Assembly: GCA_937889395.1 (NCBI GenBank)
Contig: CALAOW010000078.1
Location: 1 to 35,309 of the forward strand
Length of the DNA: 35,309 nt
Direction: 5' to 3'
DNA from: an uncultured Pseudomonadota bacterium
Lineage (GTDB): Bacteria > Desulfobacterota > Binatia > Binatales > Binataceae
Shown: positions 15,176 to 23,683 of the stretch, piece after piece
Layout of the letters: every line of letters starts with the position of its first letter
Position numbering within the stretch: position 1 is the first letter of the stretch
Notes under the pieces: model-generated
Database searches by the model: none
The model's input: the letters and a program-made list of their open reading frames with translations, nothing else
Told to the model about the DNA's origin: nothing
Position numbers and translations under genes: made by a program

Positions 15176-15563
15176 CTATGAAACTCACGGTACGGGGTTC
15201 GGCCGCTACTGATTAACGAACAGAAATGACGGACGGGGGACACTTAATGGATGGCTCGCAGGGCTTGGGTCCTTCCTGTAATCACCGCATAATGACCGCC
15301 CGCGCCGCTTGACGCAAGGCGTTAGTGCTGTTAGTCAATTACATGATATCTTTCCTTTGGACGGGCTTTCATGCTATAAGTGGTTGCAGGTTTGTCACTA
15401 GTGAAGGATGGAGTGCTCCGAGATTCGTGGCATTTTCGTGGCATTAAGCTTGCTTGCGTTATGGATCGGCGTGTTTTGATCGATTGCGGAGCAGATGCGC
15501 GCGAGAGGGGGTCGGCAATTCGCGTTCGTCGATTTCGGCGAACGGTACCATATGGAGTGGTCT
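15176..15563 (+). other. Intergenic region upstream of the second TadG-like gene
   Basis: About 390 bases without a supported gene. It contains a GGGGGACACTTAA stretch (about 15235-15247) reminiscent of mobile-element scars but without a partner, a direct repeat TTCGTGGCATT (15424-15434 and 15435-15445) and a sigma54-like promoter overlapping the second copy. A frame entering from 15495 would give an N-terminal extension unlike TadG proteins. Confidence 0.4.
15439..15454 (+). promoter_or_regulatory. Sigma54-like promoter upstream of the second TadG-like gene
   Basis: TGGCATTAAGCTTGCT keeps the invariant GG (15440-15441) and GC (15452-15453) with exactly ten bases between them, and matches TGGCA and TTGCW at both halves. 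It lies about 110 bases before the ATG at 15564. RpoN control of pilus genes is well known, so the context fits. A direct repeat TTCGTGGCATT overlaps it. Confidence 0.45.
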
Positions 15564-15622
15564 ATGAAAAAGTCATTCCGCAGTTCCGGTGGCCAGATAG
15601 CCGTTCTATACGCCGGGATAAT
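15551..15622 (+). repeat. 72-base direct repeat, copy B (start of second TadG-like gene)
   Basis: Partner of 14229-14300 with three mismatches in 72 bases. It includes the GGAG ribosome site and the codons for MKKSFRSSGGQIAVLYAGI. Confidence 0.8.
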
Positions 15623-16580
15623 CGCGACGCTGATCGGGGCGATCGCGCTCGGCACCGATGTCGCGGTGATGTACGTGAACTGGCAGCATGCGCAGAAGGT
15701 TGCCGACGCCGCCGCGATAGCGGGCTCGAATTTTCTAACTGGAATAGCCTTTAGCGGCACCGTGGACTCCAGTTGTACCGGCCAACCGGACTCCGCGTCA
15801 AAGGCCGCCTGCACGTATGCCGTTGGCAACGGACTAGCCGCCAGCACTCTTACCATCAGCGAGCCGACCTCATCGATCGTTAAGGTGGTGGCGCAAGAAA
15901 CCGGTCTTCCCTACTATTTTGGGAAGGTGGTCGGCCTTAGCACCTATGCCGTATCGGCAACCGCCGCCGCGCAAGCCTCGGGGCCGCCCACTACCTGTAA
16001 CGATTGCAAAATGCTCCCGCTCGGGCTTCAGTGCGACGCTCCATGCAAAGATGCATCCGGCTTGGTAGCCGGAGAACCCGTGTCGTTCGGTAACAAGTTT
16101 GTCAGCTCTACCATAAACCTACCAGGTAACTGGCAGTGGATGGATACTGACGGAAGCGGTGGTGCAACCCTGGACGCTAACCTCACCAGCGGCTCGCCCA
16201 GCTCATTCACGGTCGGCCAGACGATATACACGGACCCCGGAGTTAAAACCGGTCCCGTAAGACACGCCTTGAGCAGCCGGTTTAGCGGGTGCCCTACCAT
16301 CGCTGATCCGTGCTCCGGCGGGAACCCAAACAACATCCCGGCCGGTGACCCCTGCTTGGTGATTGTCCCGGCAGTCGACTTTAGCGCAACAAAGAAGGGG
16401 GGCACCACCAGCGTGACGATCGAAGCGTTCGCCGAGGTGTACCTGGACCCAGCAACCACCGATGCCACCCACATCAACGGATGTTTCGTGACCGCGGTCG
16501 TCGGCAATACTATTACAGGTTCAGCTGGTTCAACTCCGCGTGCGCTTGGGCCAACGGCGCCTCCCAGGCTGACCGAGTAG
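15564..16580 (+). CDS. TadG-like Flp pilus-associated protein, intact paralogue
   Basis: 338 residues from ATG 15564, six bases after GGAG. The N-terminus MKKSFRSSGGQIAVLYAGIIATLIGAIALGTDVAVMYVNWQHAQK is a single membrane helix followed by the TadE/TadG-type helix with alanine repeats (VADAAAIAG). About 120 residues of beta-rich sequence follow, ending in YFGKVVGLSTYAVSATAAAQA. The distal part is Cys-containing (CNDCKMLPLGLQCDAPC and several later Cys), suggesting disulfides outside the cytoplasm; this cysteine-rich region is not shared with the broken paralogue. The role is probably anchoring or tip function of a Flp pilus. TadE follows 16 bases later in the same transcript. Confidence 0.78.
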   Translation: MKKSFRSSGGQIAVLYAGIIATLIGAIALGTDVAVMYVNWQHAQKVADAAAIAGSNFLTGIAFSGTVDSSCTGQPDSASKAACTYAVGNGLAASTLTISEPTSSIVKVVAQETGLPYYFGKVVGLSTYAVSATAAAQASGPPTTCNDCKMLPLGLQCDAPCKDASGLVAGEPVSFGNKFVSSTINLPGNWQWMDTDGSGGATLDANLTSGSPSSFTVGQTIYTDPGVKTGPVRHALSSRFSGCPTIADPCSGGNPNNIPAGDPCLVIVPAVDFSATKKGGTTSVTIEAFAEVYLDPATTDATHINGCFVTAVVGNTITGSAGSTPRALGPTAPPRLTE

Positions 16581-16596
16581 AAACGGGGAAGCCCCT

Positions 16597-17118
16597 ATGC
16601 TCAATCGATCTGATGCAAAGCAAAATGCGGGCCTAACTGGCTATCCGTGGCGGCTGCGCGGGAGCCGAATCAGCCGGGGCCAGTCGCTGGTTGAATTCGC
16701 GATGGTCGCGGTCCTCGCGCTAACCATAATGCTGGTTGGCGTGCAGTTTGCCATGCTCGGCCAGGCGGCTTTGGCAGTCAGCCAGGGGTCATCCGCGATC
16801 GCGCGCTATGCCTCGGTGAATGAGAGTACCATTCCGGCACTCTCGAGTTACTCAGGTGCACCGAACACCGCGATGCGGGCGCTGCTGTCCCCAAGCATCC
16901 TCACCCACAGCGGCGCCGATCTCACGGTAACCATTGTTTCCTATACGGGGACCACAGGCGCAACCACCGCTACGCCTGTATCTCTCCAAGATCGGTTGAA
17001 GGTCAGTCTCAGTTACAATGCCAAAACCGGTAATAAGATCGTACTGCCAAACCCATTCTTTGGGATTGTTACGTTTCCGACCACTTTGAGCGCGGAGGAC
17101 TCGCAACTGTACGAGTGA
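16597..17118 (+). CDS. TadE-like pseudopilin
   Basis: 173 residues with a GGGGA ribosome site. After a 28-residue polar leader comes the class IVb cleavage pattern SRG|QSLVEFAMVAVLALTIML, with Gly at -1 and Glu at the position needed for processing by a prepilin peptidase, then one hydrophobic helix. This is the TadE hallmark; TadE and TadF are minor pseudopilins needed for Flp pilus assembly. The distal ~110 residues (VTIVSYTG...LSYNAKTGNKI) look like a small beta-rich globular domain. The leader has several charged residues and is long for TadE. No peptidase (TadV/CpaA), ATPase or platform gene is nearby, so assembly must use machinery encoded elsewhere. Confidence 0.8.
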   Translation: MLNRSDAKQNAGLTGYPWRLRGSRISRGQSLVEFAMVAVLALTIMLVGVQFAMLGQAALAVSQGSSAIARYASVNESTIPALSSYSGAPNTAMRALLSPSILTHSGADLTVTIVSYTGTTGATTATPVSLQDRLKVSLSYNAKTGNKIVLPNPFFGIVTFPTTLSAEDSQLYE

Positions 17119-17198
17119 ACCGGAGGACGCGGGCGATCAGGGGGGCGTTCTAGTCGTTTCTCTCGTCTCAGTTTCTTTGCTGCGAAGCTCCCCGGCGG

Positions 17199-17227
17199 TT
17201 CAAATAGTTCTTCGGCTCTGCTATACG
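17199..17227 (+). promoter_or_regulatory. Sigma70-type promoter abutting the acyl-CoA synthetase start
   Basis: TTCAAA (17199-17204) and TATACG (17222-17227) are 17 bases apart. The GTG start at 17236 is eight bases after the -10, so the transcript would begin at or next to the start codon, leaving no room for a ribosome site. Confidence 0.4.
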
Positions 17228-17235
17228 CGACAAGC

Positions 17236-19407
17236 GTGACTGACTCGATCGTTTCATCGCTGATATCGTCGGCTCGTTCCAGTGGACGAACCGTCCTTAC
17301 GGAAATCGAGAGCAAGCGAATCCTGCATTCGCTCGGCCTGCCGGTGGTAGTGCCGGAGCCCGCCTTAACGGCCGGTGACGCGGTGCGAGCGGCGTCGCGG
17401 TTTGGATTCCCGGTGGTGCTGAAAGTGCTATCGCCGGATGTGAGTCACAAGAGCGACGTGGGCGGGGTCGCGCTAAATCTCGACAATGAGGGCGCGGTGC
17501 GCGATGCGTTCGAGCGAATTCGCGGCAATCTCGCCGCGAAAGCCCGCGGCGCGCGCTTCGAAGGCGTTGCCGTGCAACCGATGGCGAAGGCAGGCGTCGA
17601 GCTGCTGGCCGGGACGTACCGCGACGATCGATTCGGCGCGATGGTGATGGTGGGGTTGGGGGGAGTGTTGGTCGAAGTGATGAAGGATACGGCGCTTGCG
17701 CTTGCGCCGATTGGGGGGCGTGAGGCGGCATCGATGCTCGCGCGGCTGCGCGGCGCTCAGATTATGCGCGGCGTGCGCGGTCAGTCCGGCGTCGATATCG
17801 ACGCGATCGTCTCGATTCTCGAGACCATCTCGGGGATCGCCGCGACGCATCCGGAAATCTCCGAGATGGATCTCAATCCGGTAGTCGCGTACGAGGACGG
17901 TCTGGCAATCCTGGACGCGCGAATCGTGCTCGCCAGCCCCGCGGGCGAGACGTTGCAGCCGGACCCGCATCGTGCCGCGCGGCTCAAAAATCTCGAGCGC
18001 GCGTTCAACCCGCGCGTGGTTGCCGTGATCGGCGACAAGCGGATGAGCGGGTACATGTGGATCCGCGCGATGGCGCATCTCAAGGGCAAGCTCTACTCGG
18101 TGCAAATCGATCCCAACGAGATAGCCGGAATCGAAGCGATGGGCGTGGAGAACCGCAAGAGCCTGGCGGAAATCACGGAGCCAATCGATTACGCGGTCAG
18201 CGCGGTCCCGCGGCAGATCGCGCCGCGAATTTTGAAGGATTGCGTCGCCAACCACGTGGCTGCGATCGGATTTTTCACGTCGGGATTCTCGGAAACGTCG
18301 GAGGAGCTGGGAATCCGGCTGGAAGCCGAGCTGCGCGACATCGCGATCAACTCGGAGATTGCGCTGGTAGGCCCCAATTGCATGGGGCTGTACAGCCCGG
18401 GGGCCGGACTGTGCAATTTTCCCGAAGAAAAAGCCGGCGAGGCGGGCGATGTCTGCTTCATCTCGCAAAGCGGCACGCACACGATCAACTTTTGCCTCCA
18501 GGCGCCAACCCGCGGGATCAAGATCAACAAGGCGGCGTCGATCGGCAACGTGCTGGTGCTCGAGGCGGCCGACTATATCGACTTGATGGCAGCGGATCCG
18601 GCGACCCGCGCGATCGGGATGTATATCGAAGGCGTGCGCGACGGGCGGCGCTTCTTCGACAGCGTGCGGCACGCGGCCGAGCGCCATCCGGTGGTCATCT
18701 GGAAGGGCGGGGTGACCGAGGCGGGTGCGCGCGCGACGTTGTCGCACACGGGATCGCTCGCGACTGCCGAGGCGACCTGGCGCGCCGTCGTGCGGCAAAG
18801 CGGCGCGGTCGAAGTGGCGAGCCTCGATGCAATGCTGGACGCGGTCGAGCTGTTCGCGCGTGCCAGGCGGATCGGCGGCAGGCGGATGGGGCTGGTCGCG
18901 ATGACCGGCGGGCAATCCGTGGTAATCACCGACACGTTTGCGACGGCGGGGCTCGAGATTCCCGCGCTATCGGAGTCGTCCTACGACGAACTGAAGAGGT
19001 TCTTCAACATAATCGGCGGCAGCTACCGCAATCCGCTCGACGCGGGCGGCACGATCGGCGCGGGGCATGATCAGGGCAATCTCGATCGCATTCTCGAGAT
19101 TCTCGAACGCGATCCGGTCATCGACGCAATCGTGCTCGAGGTCGGCACGGGGTTGCGTGCGTCACGCTGGGCCACGCACGAGTATGAGATCACGGGCCTG
19201 CTCGACAAGCTGGCGGATTTTGCGGGACGCTCGACCAAGCCATTTGCCGTCGTGATGCATCCCGCGCACGTCGAGGCGATCGTGGCGCGGGGCAAGGAGC
19301 TTGCGCGCGCGCGTGGCCTGGTCGTGTTCGAGAGTTTCGAGCGCGCCGCGGCGGCATTCCGCACCGCGTCGGACTACTGGGGGAATCGCGCGCAGTTGGG
19401 CAGCTAG
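17236..19407 (+). CDS. ADP-forming acyl-CoA synthetase, ATP-grasp first
   Basis: 723 residues from GTG 17236. Residues about 15-230 are the ATP-grasp (beta) part: KVLSPDVSHKSDVGGVAL places the conserved mobile-loop histidine at residue 71, followed by VGLGGVLVEV and EMDLNPVVA. Residues about 250-380 are the CoA-binding Rossmann part (VVAVIGDKRMSG, VGPNCMGLYSPG), and about 400-700 the ligase part with ISQSGTH and ATLSHTGSLATAEATW, where the family's phosphorylated histidine is expected (H504). Such enzymes interconvert acyl-CoA + ADP + Pi with acid + CoA + ATP. In the commoner fused form the CoA-binding part comes first, so this is the swapped order. No lysine acetyltransferase domain is fused. 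It is transcribed alone, apparently from a promoter hard against its start. Confidence 0.88.
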   Translation: MTDSIVSSLISSARSSGRTVLTEIESKRILHSLGLPVVVPEPALTAGDAVRAASRFGFPVVLKVLSPDVSHKSDVGGVALNLDNEGAVRDAFERIRGNLAAKARGARFEGVAVQPMAKAGVELLAGTYRDDRFGAMVMVGLGGVLVEVMKDTALALAPIGGREAASMLARLRGAQIMRGVRGQSGVDIDAIVSILETISGIAATHPEISEMDLNPVVAYEDGLAILDARIVLASPAGETLQPDPHRAARLKNLERAFNPRVVAVIGDKRMSGYMWIRAMAHLKGKLYSVQIDPNEIAGIEAMGVENRKSLAEITEPIDYAVSAVPRQIAPRILKDCVANHVAAIGFFTSGFSETSEELGIRLEAELRDIAINSEIALVGPNCMGLYSPGAGLCNFPEEKAGEAGDVCFISQSGTHTINFCLQAPTRGIKINKAASIGNVLVLEAADYIDLMAADPATRAIGMYIEGVRDGRRFFDSVRHAAERHPVVIWKGGVTEAGARATLSHTGSLATAEATWRAVVRQSGAVEVASLDAMLDAVELFARARRIGGRRMGLVAMTGGQSVVITDTFATAGLEIPALSESSYDELKRFFNIIGGSYRNPLDAGGTIGAGHDQGNLDRILEILERDPVIDAIVLEVGTGLRASRWATHEYEITGLLDKLADFAGRSTKPFAVVMHPAHVEAIVARGKELARARGLVVFESFERAAAAFRTASDYWGNRAQLGS

Positions 19408-19412
19408 GAAAG

Positions 19413-20801
19413 CTACCGGGGTGGAGCTAGCACAGTCATCACCGTGCCCGCCGTCGCGTCGCCGTCGAGAAGCGCCAGCCATCGACCCCTGAGCGACCAA
19501 CTCATCGTGACGGTGCCGCGGGCCGGACCCTCGGCCAGTAGAAACGCACTGTCGTATTTCAGCGAATAGGTGACGATTTTTCGCCACGGCACGGGCAGAC
19601 TGGGCGCATAGATTTGCATCGCGGCTTCATTGGCACTCCTCGAATACTCCATCGTGCTCTGCGCAAGCATTTCCGGCATAGTGTCGAAGCCCAGCGATTT
19701 CACATCGAGCTCGCCTTGTTCGGGTCGCGATATTGCGAGTTGAGCAAGCAGCGGCGCCTCGGGATGCTCGATCGCCATCCTGAACGTGAGCTTCTGATTG
19801 CCCAGCGTGATCGTGTTGCTGCTGCCTATGAACGAGGCCGCGCCCGTCGATATGCCCAGCAAATCTTCGGTGCCTGTCGCTATGTTGTACTTGAATACGC
19901 CAATCGTACGGCGCGAGGCGTCGGGCCCGACATAGAGGAATGATCCTTCGTCGTCCTGGTCCCAATCGAGCACGTGAATAGGCACGGGTACGTGAAATTT
20001 GGTGCAGGTGGAGTTGCGCCGATCAAGGATGACCGGCGGAGCGCCCGCATCGCCTTGGCCGACCGCATAGACGCCGTGCGCGCTCCAACTAAGCGCCGAC
20101 ATCGGGCATGAGAACTTCAGCGGTGCGACGGAACCGGCGCCAGTGACGACGATCAACTGCAATCCATCCACGCGGCTCGGCGGCGGCTCGACGTCAGATT
20201 GATCTGGATTGGAATTCGGCGCCCCGCCGTTGACGCCGGACTCGAGGGGTTCGGGATGCCGTCGCAGTGCAAGCGCGATCGTCGCGTTGTTCAGCCAACT
20301 CATCGAGATGGAATCGTACGGGCCATTGAAGCTGGCGATCACGTTGCCTGCGCCGGTGGCGATCAGGTCGCGAACGATCACATCGACTCGATTGCCACCC
20401 GGCGCGACCATTGCGGTCGCAAGCGTCAGGCCGTTGGGGCTCGCGGCGAGGTCCACGATAGTTCCCTTCTCGGCCGCGGCCGGCCCCGTCTCCGCTGCCA
20501 GGATACGGCCGGTTCGCCACCCGGCGCCTCCCAGGCCATACATAATCGTGTGCCCGGCCTGGGTCCCGACGACGCCAATCTCTTCGCTTTCCTGGAGCCA
20601 GATGGGAGGACGTGTGGGAATCGGCGCGAATCCATTCGGCATCGCGACGTTGGTCAGCACCTTGATGCCGTTGGTGACCTCCAAGGTGGTCGAACGGGCG
20701 AGAAATGGGGGAGGCGCGGTCTTGGGCGCGTTGGCGGTCGAGCACGACGCAACGCCGGCGGCAGCCAACGCAAGAATCACGATGAGGAAAGACCTAGGCA
20801 T
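19413..20801 (-). CDS. Propeller-like lipoprotein of unknown function
   Basis: 462 residues from ATG 20801. The start MPRSFLIVILALAAAGVASC is a lipoprotein signal peptide with lipobox VASC. The remainder is a succession of short beta-strand units: repeated patterns of a hydrophobic strand, SPNG or SWxxHG turn, and another strand (DLAASPNGLTLATAMV, MSALSWSAHGVYAVGQ, SWSLRGRWLALLDGD), as in WD40/TolB-type propellers. No catalytic motif is seen. Longer in-frame starts run into the divergent sppA promoter region and lack a signal peptide. It converges with the acyl-CoA synthetase (ends five bases apart) and diverges from sppA with 43 bases between, so the two share a promoter region. Confidence 0.65.
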   Translation of the reverse strand: MPRSFLIVILALAAAGVASCSTANAPKTAPPPFLARSTTLEVTNGIKVLTNVAMPNGFAPIPTRPPIWLQESEEIGVVGTQAGHTIMYGLGGAGWRTGRILAAETGPAAAEKGTIVDLAASPNGLTLATAMVAPGGNRVDVIVRDLIATGAGNVIASFNGPYDSISMSWLNNATIALALRRHPEPLESGVNGGAPNSNPDQSDVEPPPSRVDGLQLIVVTGAGSVAPLKFSCPMSALSWSAHGVYAVGQGDAGAPPVILDRRNSTCTKFHVPVPIHVLDWDQDDEGSFLYVGPDASRRTIGVFKYNIATGTEDLLGISTGAASFIGSSNTITLGNQKLTFRMAIEHPEAPLLAQLAISRPEQGELDVKSLGFDTMPEMLAQSTMEYSRSANEAAMQIYAPSLPVPWRKIVTYSLKYDSAFLLAEGPARGTVTMSWSLRGRWLALLDGDATAGTVMTVLAPPR

Positions 20802-20844
20802 CCAAAAACGGTAGTGTATTAGGAGCGATCGAAAAAGGCGACCG

Positions 20845-22662
20845 ATGAAGAATCCGTTTATTGAACGATTGTGGATAAGCCGCGAGGTTCGACTCGCAAT
20901 TATTGTCGCGATTTTGAGTGCCGCCGGCTCGGTTGCGTGCGTGGCCGGCGACTGGAAGGCGGGAATCACCATCCTTGGAGTCGCGGCGGCGATGGTGGCG
21001 GCGTTCTGGCTTGCGGTCGTCAGGCCCGCGCAAATCCCGCGTGACGCCGTCGTGATAGTTCGCCTGGCGGGTCCGATCGAAGAGGACGTGACTCGCTCGC
21101 CGCTCGATCAGCTCATGCGCCGCGGCGCGCAGAGCCTCGACCATCTGCGCTACGTGTTCGAGTCGGCGGCCATCGATGACGAGGTTCGTGCGATCGTGGT
21201 CGAGATCGCGGAATTCGGCGCCGGTCTGGCCACCGCACACGAAATCCACCGCCTGCTGCGCGCCGCGCAGGCGGGCGGCAAGCGGGTGATCGCGCTGCTG
21301 CGAGGCGACAGCGCGGGGCTGCGCGAATACCTGGTCGCGGCAGGAGCGGGGGAAATCGTCGCCAATCCGGACACGATGCTCACGATGCTCGGCGTGGCGA
21401 CCGGCGGCGTTTTTCTGAAGAACGCGCTCGACAAGCTGAAGATCCAGGCGCAAACCCTGCAATGGAAAGAGTACAAGGGCGCCGGCGAGATGCTCGGCCG
21501 CGACACGATGTCGCCGGCGGTGCGCGAGAGCATGGAGGCGATCGTCGCGGACTGGGAAAAAATCCTGATCGAGACGATCGCATCGGCCCGGAAACTGACC
21601 GCGCAACGCGCGCGCGAGCTGATCGCAGCGGGATTCGTCAGCGCAAAGTTCGCCGTCGAGAATCATCTGATCGACCGCGAAGGCTATATCGAAGACATCC
21701 GCGCCGAATTCGATCCCGAGGGCAAGGGCAAAGTGTTCGCCGGCATGGCGCGATACCGGCGCCACGCAGTCTTTTCCCGTGAGCGCGGGCGACGCGCGCG
21801 AATCGCACTCGTGCACGCCAGCGGGCCGGTAATTTCGGGCGAGGCGCCTGCGACCGGCGAATTTATCAGCGGCGTTGCGACGGCGGCGCAAATCGATCGC
21901 GCGTCGCGCGACGAACGAGTAAGCGCAATAGTGTTTCGCGTAAATTCACCCGGCGGCTCCGCGGTAGGCTCCGACCTGGTGTGGCGGGCCGTGCGCGAGG
22001 CACAGGGGCGCGGCAAGCCGGTGGTAGTCTCGATGGGCGACGTGGCGGGCTCGGGCGGCTATTACGTGGCGGCGGGGGCCGACGCGATTGTAGCGGAAGC
22101 GGCGACGATCACCGGTTCCATCGGGGTGGTGTACGCGAAGTTCAATCTCGGCAATCTGCTCAGCGAACTCGGCGTCCATTTCGATTTCGTGAAAAGCGCG
22201 CCCATCAGCGATGCGATGTCGATGGCGCGCGCGATGACCGACAGCGAGCTCGCGCAGCTCAATGAAACCGTCGGTCATCTGTACTCGGCGTTCACCGCGA
22301 AGGTCGCGCAGGGCCGGCGGCTCAGCCCCGAGCAGGCTGAAGCCGTTGCCAAGGGCCGCATCTGGAGCGGTCTGGCGGCGAAGGAGCGTGGACTGATCGA
22401 CGAAGTCGGCGGGCTGTCAACCGCGGTGGCGATCGCGCGAGATCGCGCGCATCTCGCCGCGCATCAGCGCCACCAGCTGGTGACCTATCGTGCCGAGCGC
22501 AGATGGATTGATTTTCGGGGTTCCTCCGCGGAGGCCGCGACGCCGTGGGCGATTCGCGCCGCGGCCGGTGCGCTTGGCATTCCAAACCGCTGGGCGCCTG
22601 CGATGCTCGAGATGCTCGTGCGCGGCGGCGTGATGCTGCTCTGTCCGTTCATCGAGCTGTAG
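20845..22662 (+). CDS. sppA: Signal peptide peptidase SppA, long type
   Basis: 605 residues, the length of the double-domain (67K) SppA. Two predicted membrane helices lie in the first 60 residues. The N-terminal half carries the general-base lysine, K211 in WKEYKGAGE; the C-terminal half carries the nucleophile serine, S403 in GDVAGSGGYYVAAGAD, with the supporting RVNSPGGSAVGSD strand. This split Ser-Lys dyad across two ClpP-like domains is typical. The enzyme degrades leftover signal peptides in the inner membrane, facing the periplasm. It diverges from a lipoprotein gene and converges with a DUF2333 gene. The extra second membrane helix is somewhat unusual, since the E. coli protein has one. 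Confidence 0.9.
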   Translation: MKNPFIERLWISREVRLAIIVAILSAAGSVACVAGDWKAGITILGVAAAMVAAFWLAVVRPAQIPRDAVVIVRLAGPIEEDVTRSPLDQLMRRGAQSLDHLRYVFESAAIDDEVRAIVVEIAEFGAGLATAHEIHRLLRAAQAGGKRVIALLRGDSAGLREYLVAAGAGEIVANPDTMLTMLGVATGGVFLKNALDKLKIQAQTLQWKEYKGAGEMLGRDTMSPAVRESMEAIVADWEKILIETIASARKLTAQRARELIAAGFVSAKFAVENHLIDREGYIEDIRAEFDPEGKGKVFAGMARYRRHAVFSRERGRRARIALVHASGPVISGEAPATGEFISGVATAAQIDRASRDERVSAIVFRVNSPGGSAVGSDLVWRAVREAQGRGKPVVVSMGDVAGSGGYYVAAGADAIVAEAATITGSIGVVYAKFNLGNLLSELGVHFDFVKSAPISDAMSMARAMTDSELAQLNETVGHLYSAFTAKVAQGRRLSPEQAEAVAKGRIWSGLAAKERGLIDEVGGLSTAVAIARDRAHLAAHQRHQLVTYRAERRWIDFRGSSAEAATPWAIRAAAGALGIPNRWAPAMLEMLVRGGVMLLCPFIEL

Positions 22663-22670
22663 CGCATCCG

Positions 22671-23594
22671 CTAGAGCGGGGAGCGCTGCAGTTCTTCGCG
22701 TATCGAGTACATCTTCTGGCGCGCCTCGTTGATGTAGGCGTCGAGGTTGCGGCGATGATTCGCGAACAGGCCATCGGGCGAGCCGTTCATGACAATCAAT
22801 GGTTTTATGAGGGCGGCCTTGCCCAGCGCGTCGATCGAATCGTCAAATAGCGTCTTCAGGACTGGGTCGTCCTTGAGCTGCCCCGCGTATTCGCGCTCGA
22901 GCGCGAGCATCATGTGATACATCACGTGCGCGTAACCTTGCGAGTGATAGAAATAATGGTCGCAGTCCCAGCTATGAACCGGGCTGCCGTCGTCCTTTGT
23001 GGACCGGTACAGATTCGCGTGCGCGTCGCCAAGCAGATCGGTCCACGTCTGTATCAACCGGATTAACTCGACGGCCCGGGTGTTGAGCTCGCGCGACGAC
23101 GGCGGGGTGGTGTGCAACCCGGCGACGTACATCCGCAGATGCTTGATGCCGTCGTCGTACTTGCCTTCGGGCGATGGCAGTATCCACTTCTCCGCGTCGT
23201 TTCGAAAATCAGTGTCGGCGATCACAAGATTTGGATCGTACTGATTCGAGGAAACCTTGGTCAGGTGATCCTTGAAGATGCGCGTGGTCTCGCGAACGGC
23301 CTGGATGATTCCGAGCTGGCGATCGGAGTTGTTGTCCGCCGCGACTTTCGGACCCCACAGGAAGAAATCGTTGGGACGCCACCCGAAGCCCGTGTGCAGT
23401 TCATGGTCCATGATCGCGGCCAGCGTCGAGGCAAAGATCTCGCCGGGCGGGAATGGTTTGTCGGGCGGAAAAAGCGCGCCGATATCGTAGTCGAGATGGT
23501 CGTGATGCTTCAGGCCGAAATGAAGCGCGAGGCTGCCGCCAACCCAAATGAGAAGCAGGGCCACGGCGCCAATCAAGAGTCGGTTCCGGTTCAT
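22671..23594 (-). CDS. DUF2333 family protein
   Basis: 307 residues. One N-terminal membrane helix (LLIGAVALLLIWVGGSLAL) anchors a periplasmic domain. The sequence HTGFGWRPNDFFLWGPKVAADNNSDRQLGIIQAVRETTRIFKDHL is the family's clearest block (GWxPND... DNxxxxQLG). Later HSWDCDHYFYHSQGYAHVMYHM contains several His and Asp residues that could bind metal, but no function is known for this family. It lies 82 bases downstream of the desaturase on the same strand and converges on sppA. Confidence 0.75.
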   Translation of the reverse strand: MNRNRLLIGAVALLLIWVGGSLALHFGLKHHDHLDYDIGALFPPDKPFPPGEIFASTLAAIMDHELHTGFGWRPNDFFLWGPKVAADNNSDRQLGIIQAVRETTRIFKDHLTKVSSNQYDPNLVIADTDFRNDAEKWILPSPEGKYDDGIKHLRMYVAGLHTTPPSSRELNTRAVELIRLIQTWTDLLGDAHANLYRSTKDDGSPVHSWDCDHYFYHSQGYAHVMYHMMLALEREYAGQLKDDPVLKTLFDDSIDALGKAALIKPLIVMNGSPDGLFANHRRNLDAYINEARQKMYSIREELQRSPL

Positions 23595-23651
23595 CGCAAT
23601 GGAGTCGGCATCAAGCAGCGAGTTTGCCGGATAAAACTATATCGCGTCGGG

Positions 23652-23683
23652 TCGCGCCTGCTAAGACTCGCGCCTGCTAAGAC
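23652..23683. repeat. Tandem 16-base repeat at the 3' end of the desaturase
   Basis: TCGCGCCTGCTAAGAC occurs twice head to tail; the second copy supplies the desaturase stop codon at 23677. It looks like a local duplication. Confidence 0.6.

Noticed and set aside
15225-15250. GGGGGACACTTAA stretch as an insertion-sequence scar
   Set aside because: No matching inverted partner, target duplication or transposase fragment was found nearby.
16341-16355. GGTGACCCCTGC inside the second TadG gene as a fourth palindromic repeat
   Set aside because: Only the right half matches; the left arm and the TTAA tail are missing, so this is coincidence in coding sequence.
17473-18915. 480-codon frame opposite the acyl-CoA synthetase
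   Set aside because: Composition (Arg, His, Asp rich) and lack of a ribosome site or family features mark it as an antisense artefact.
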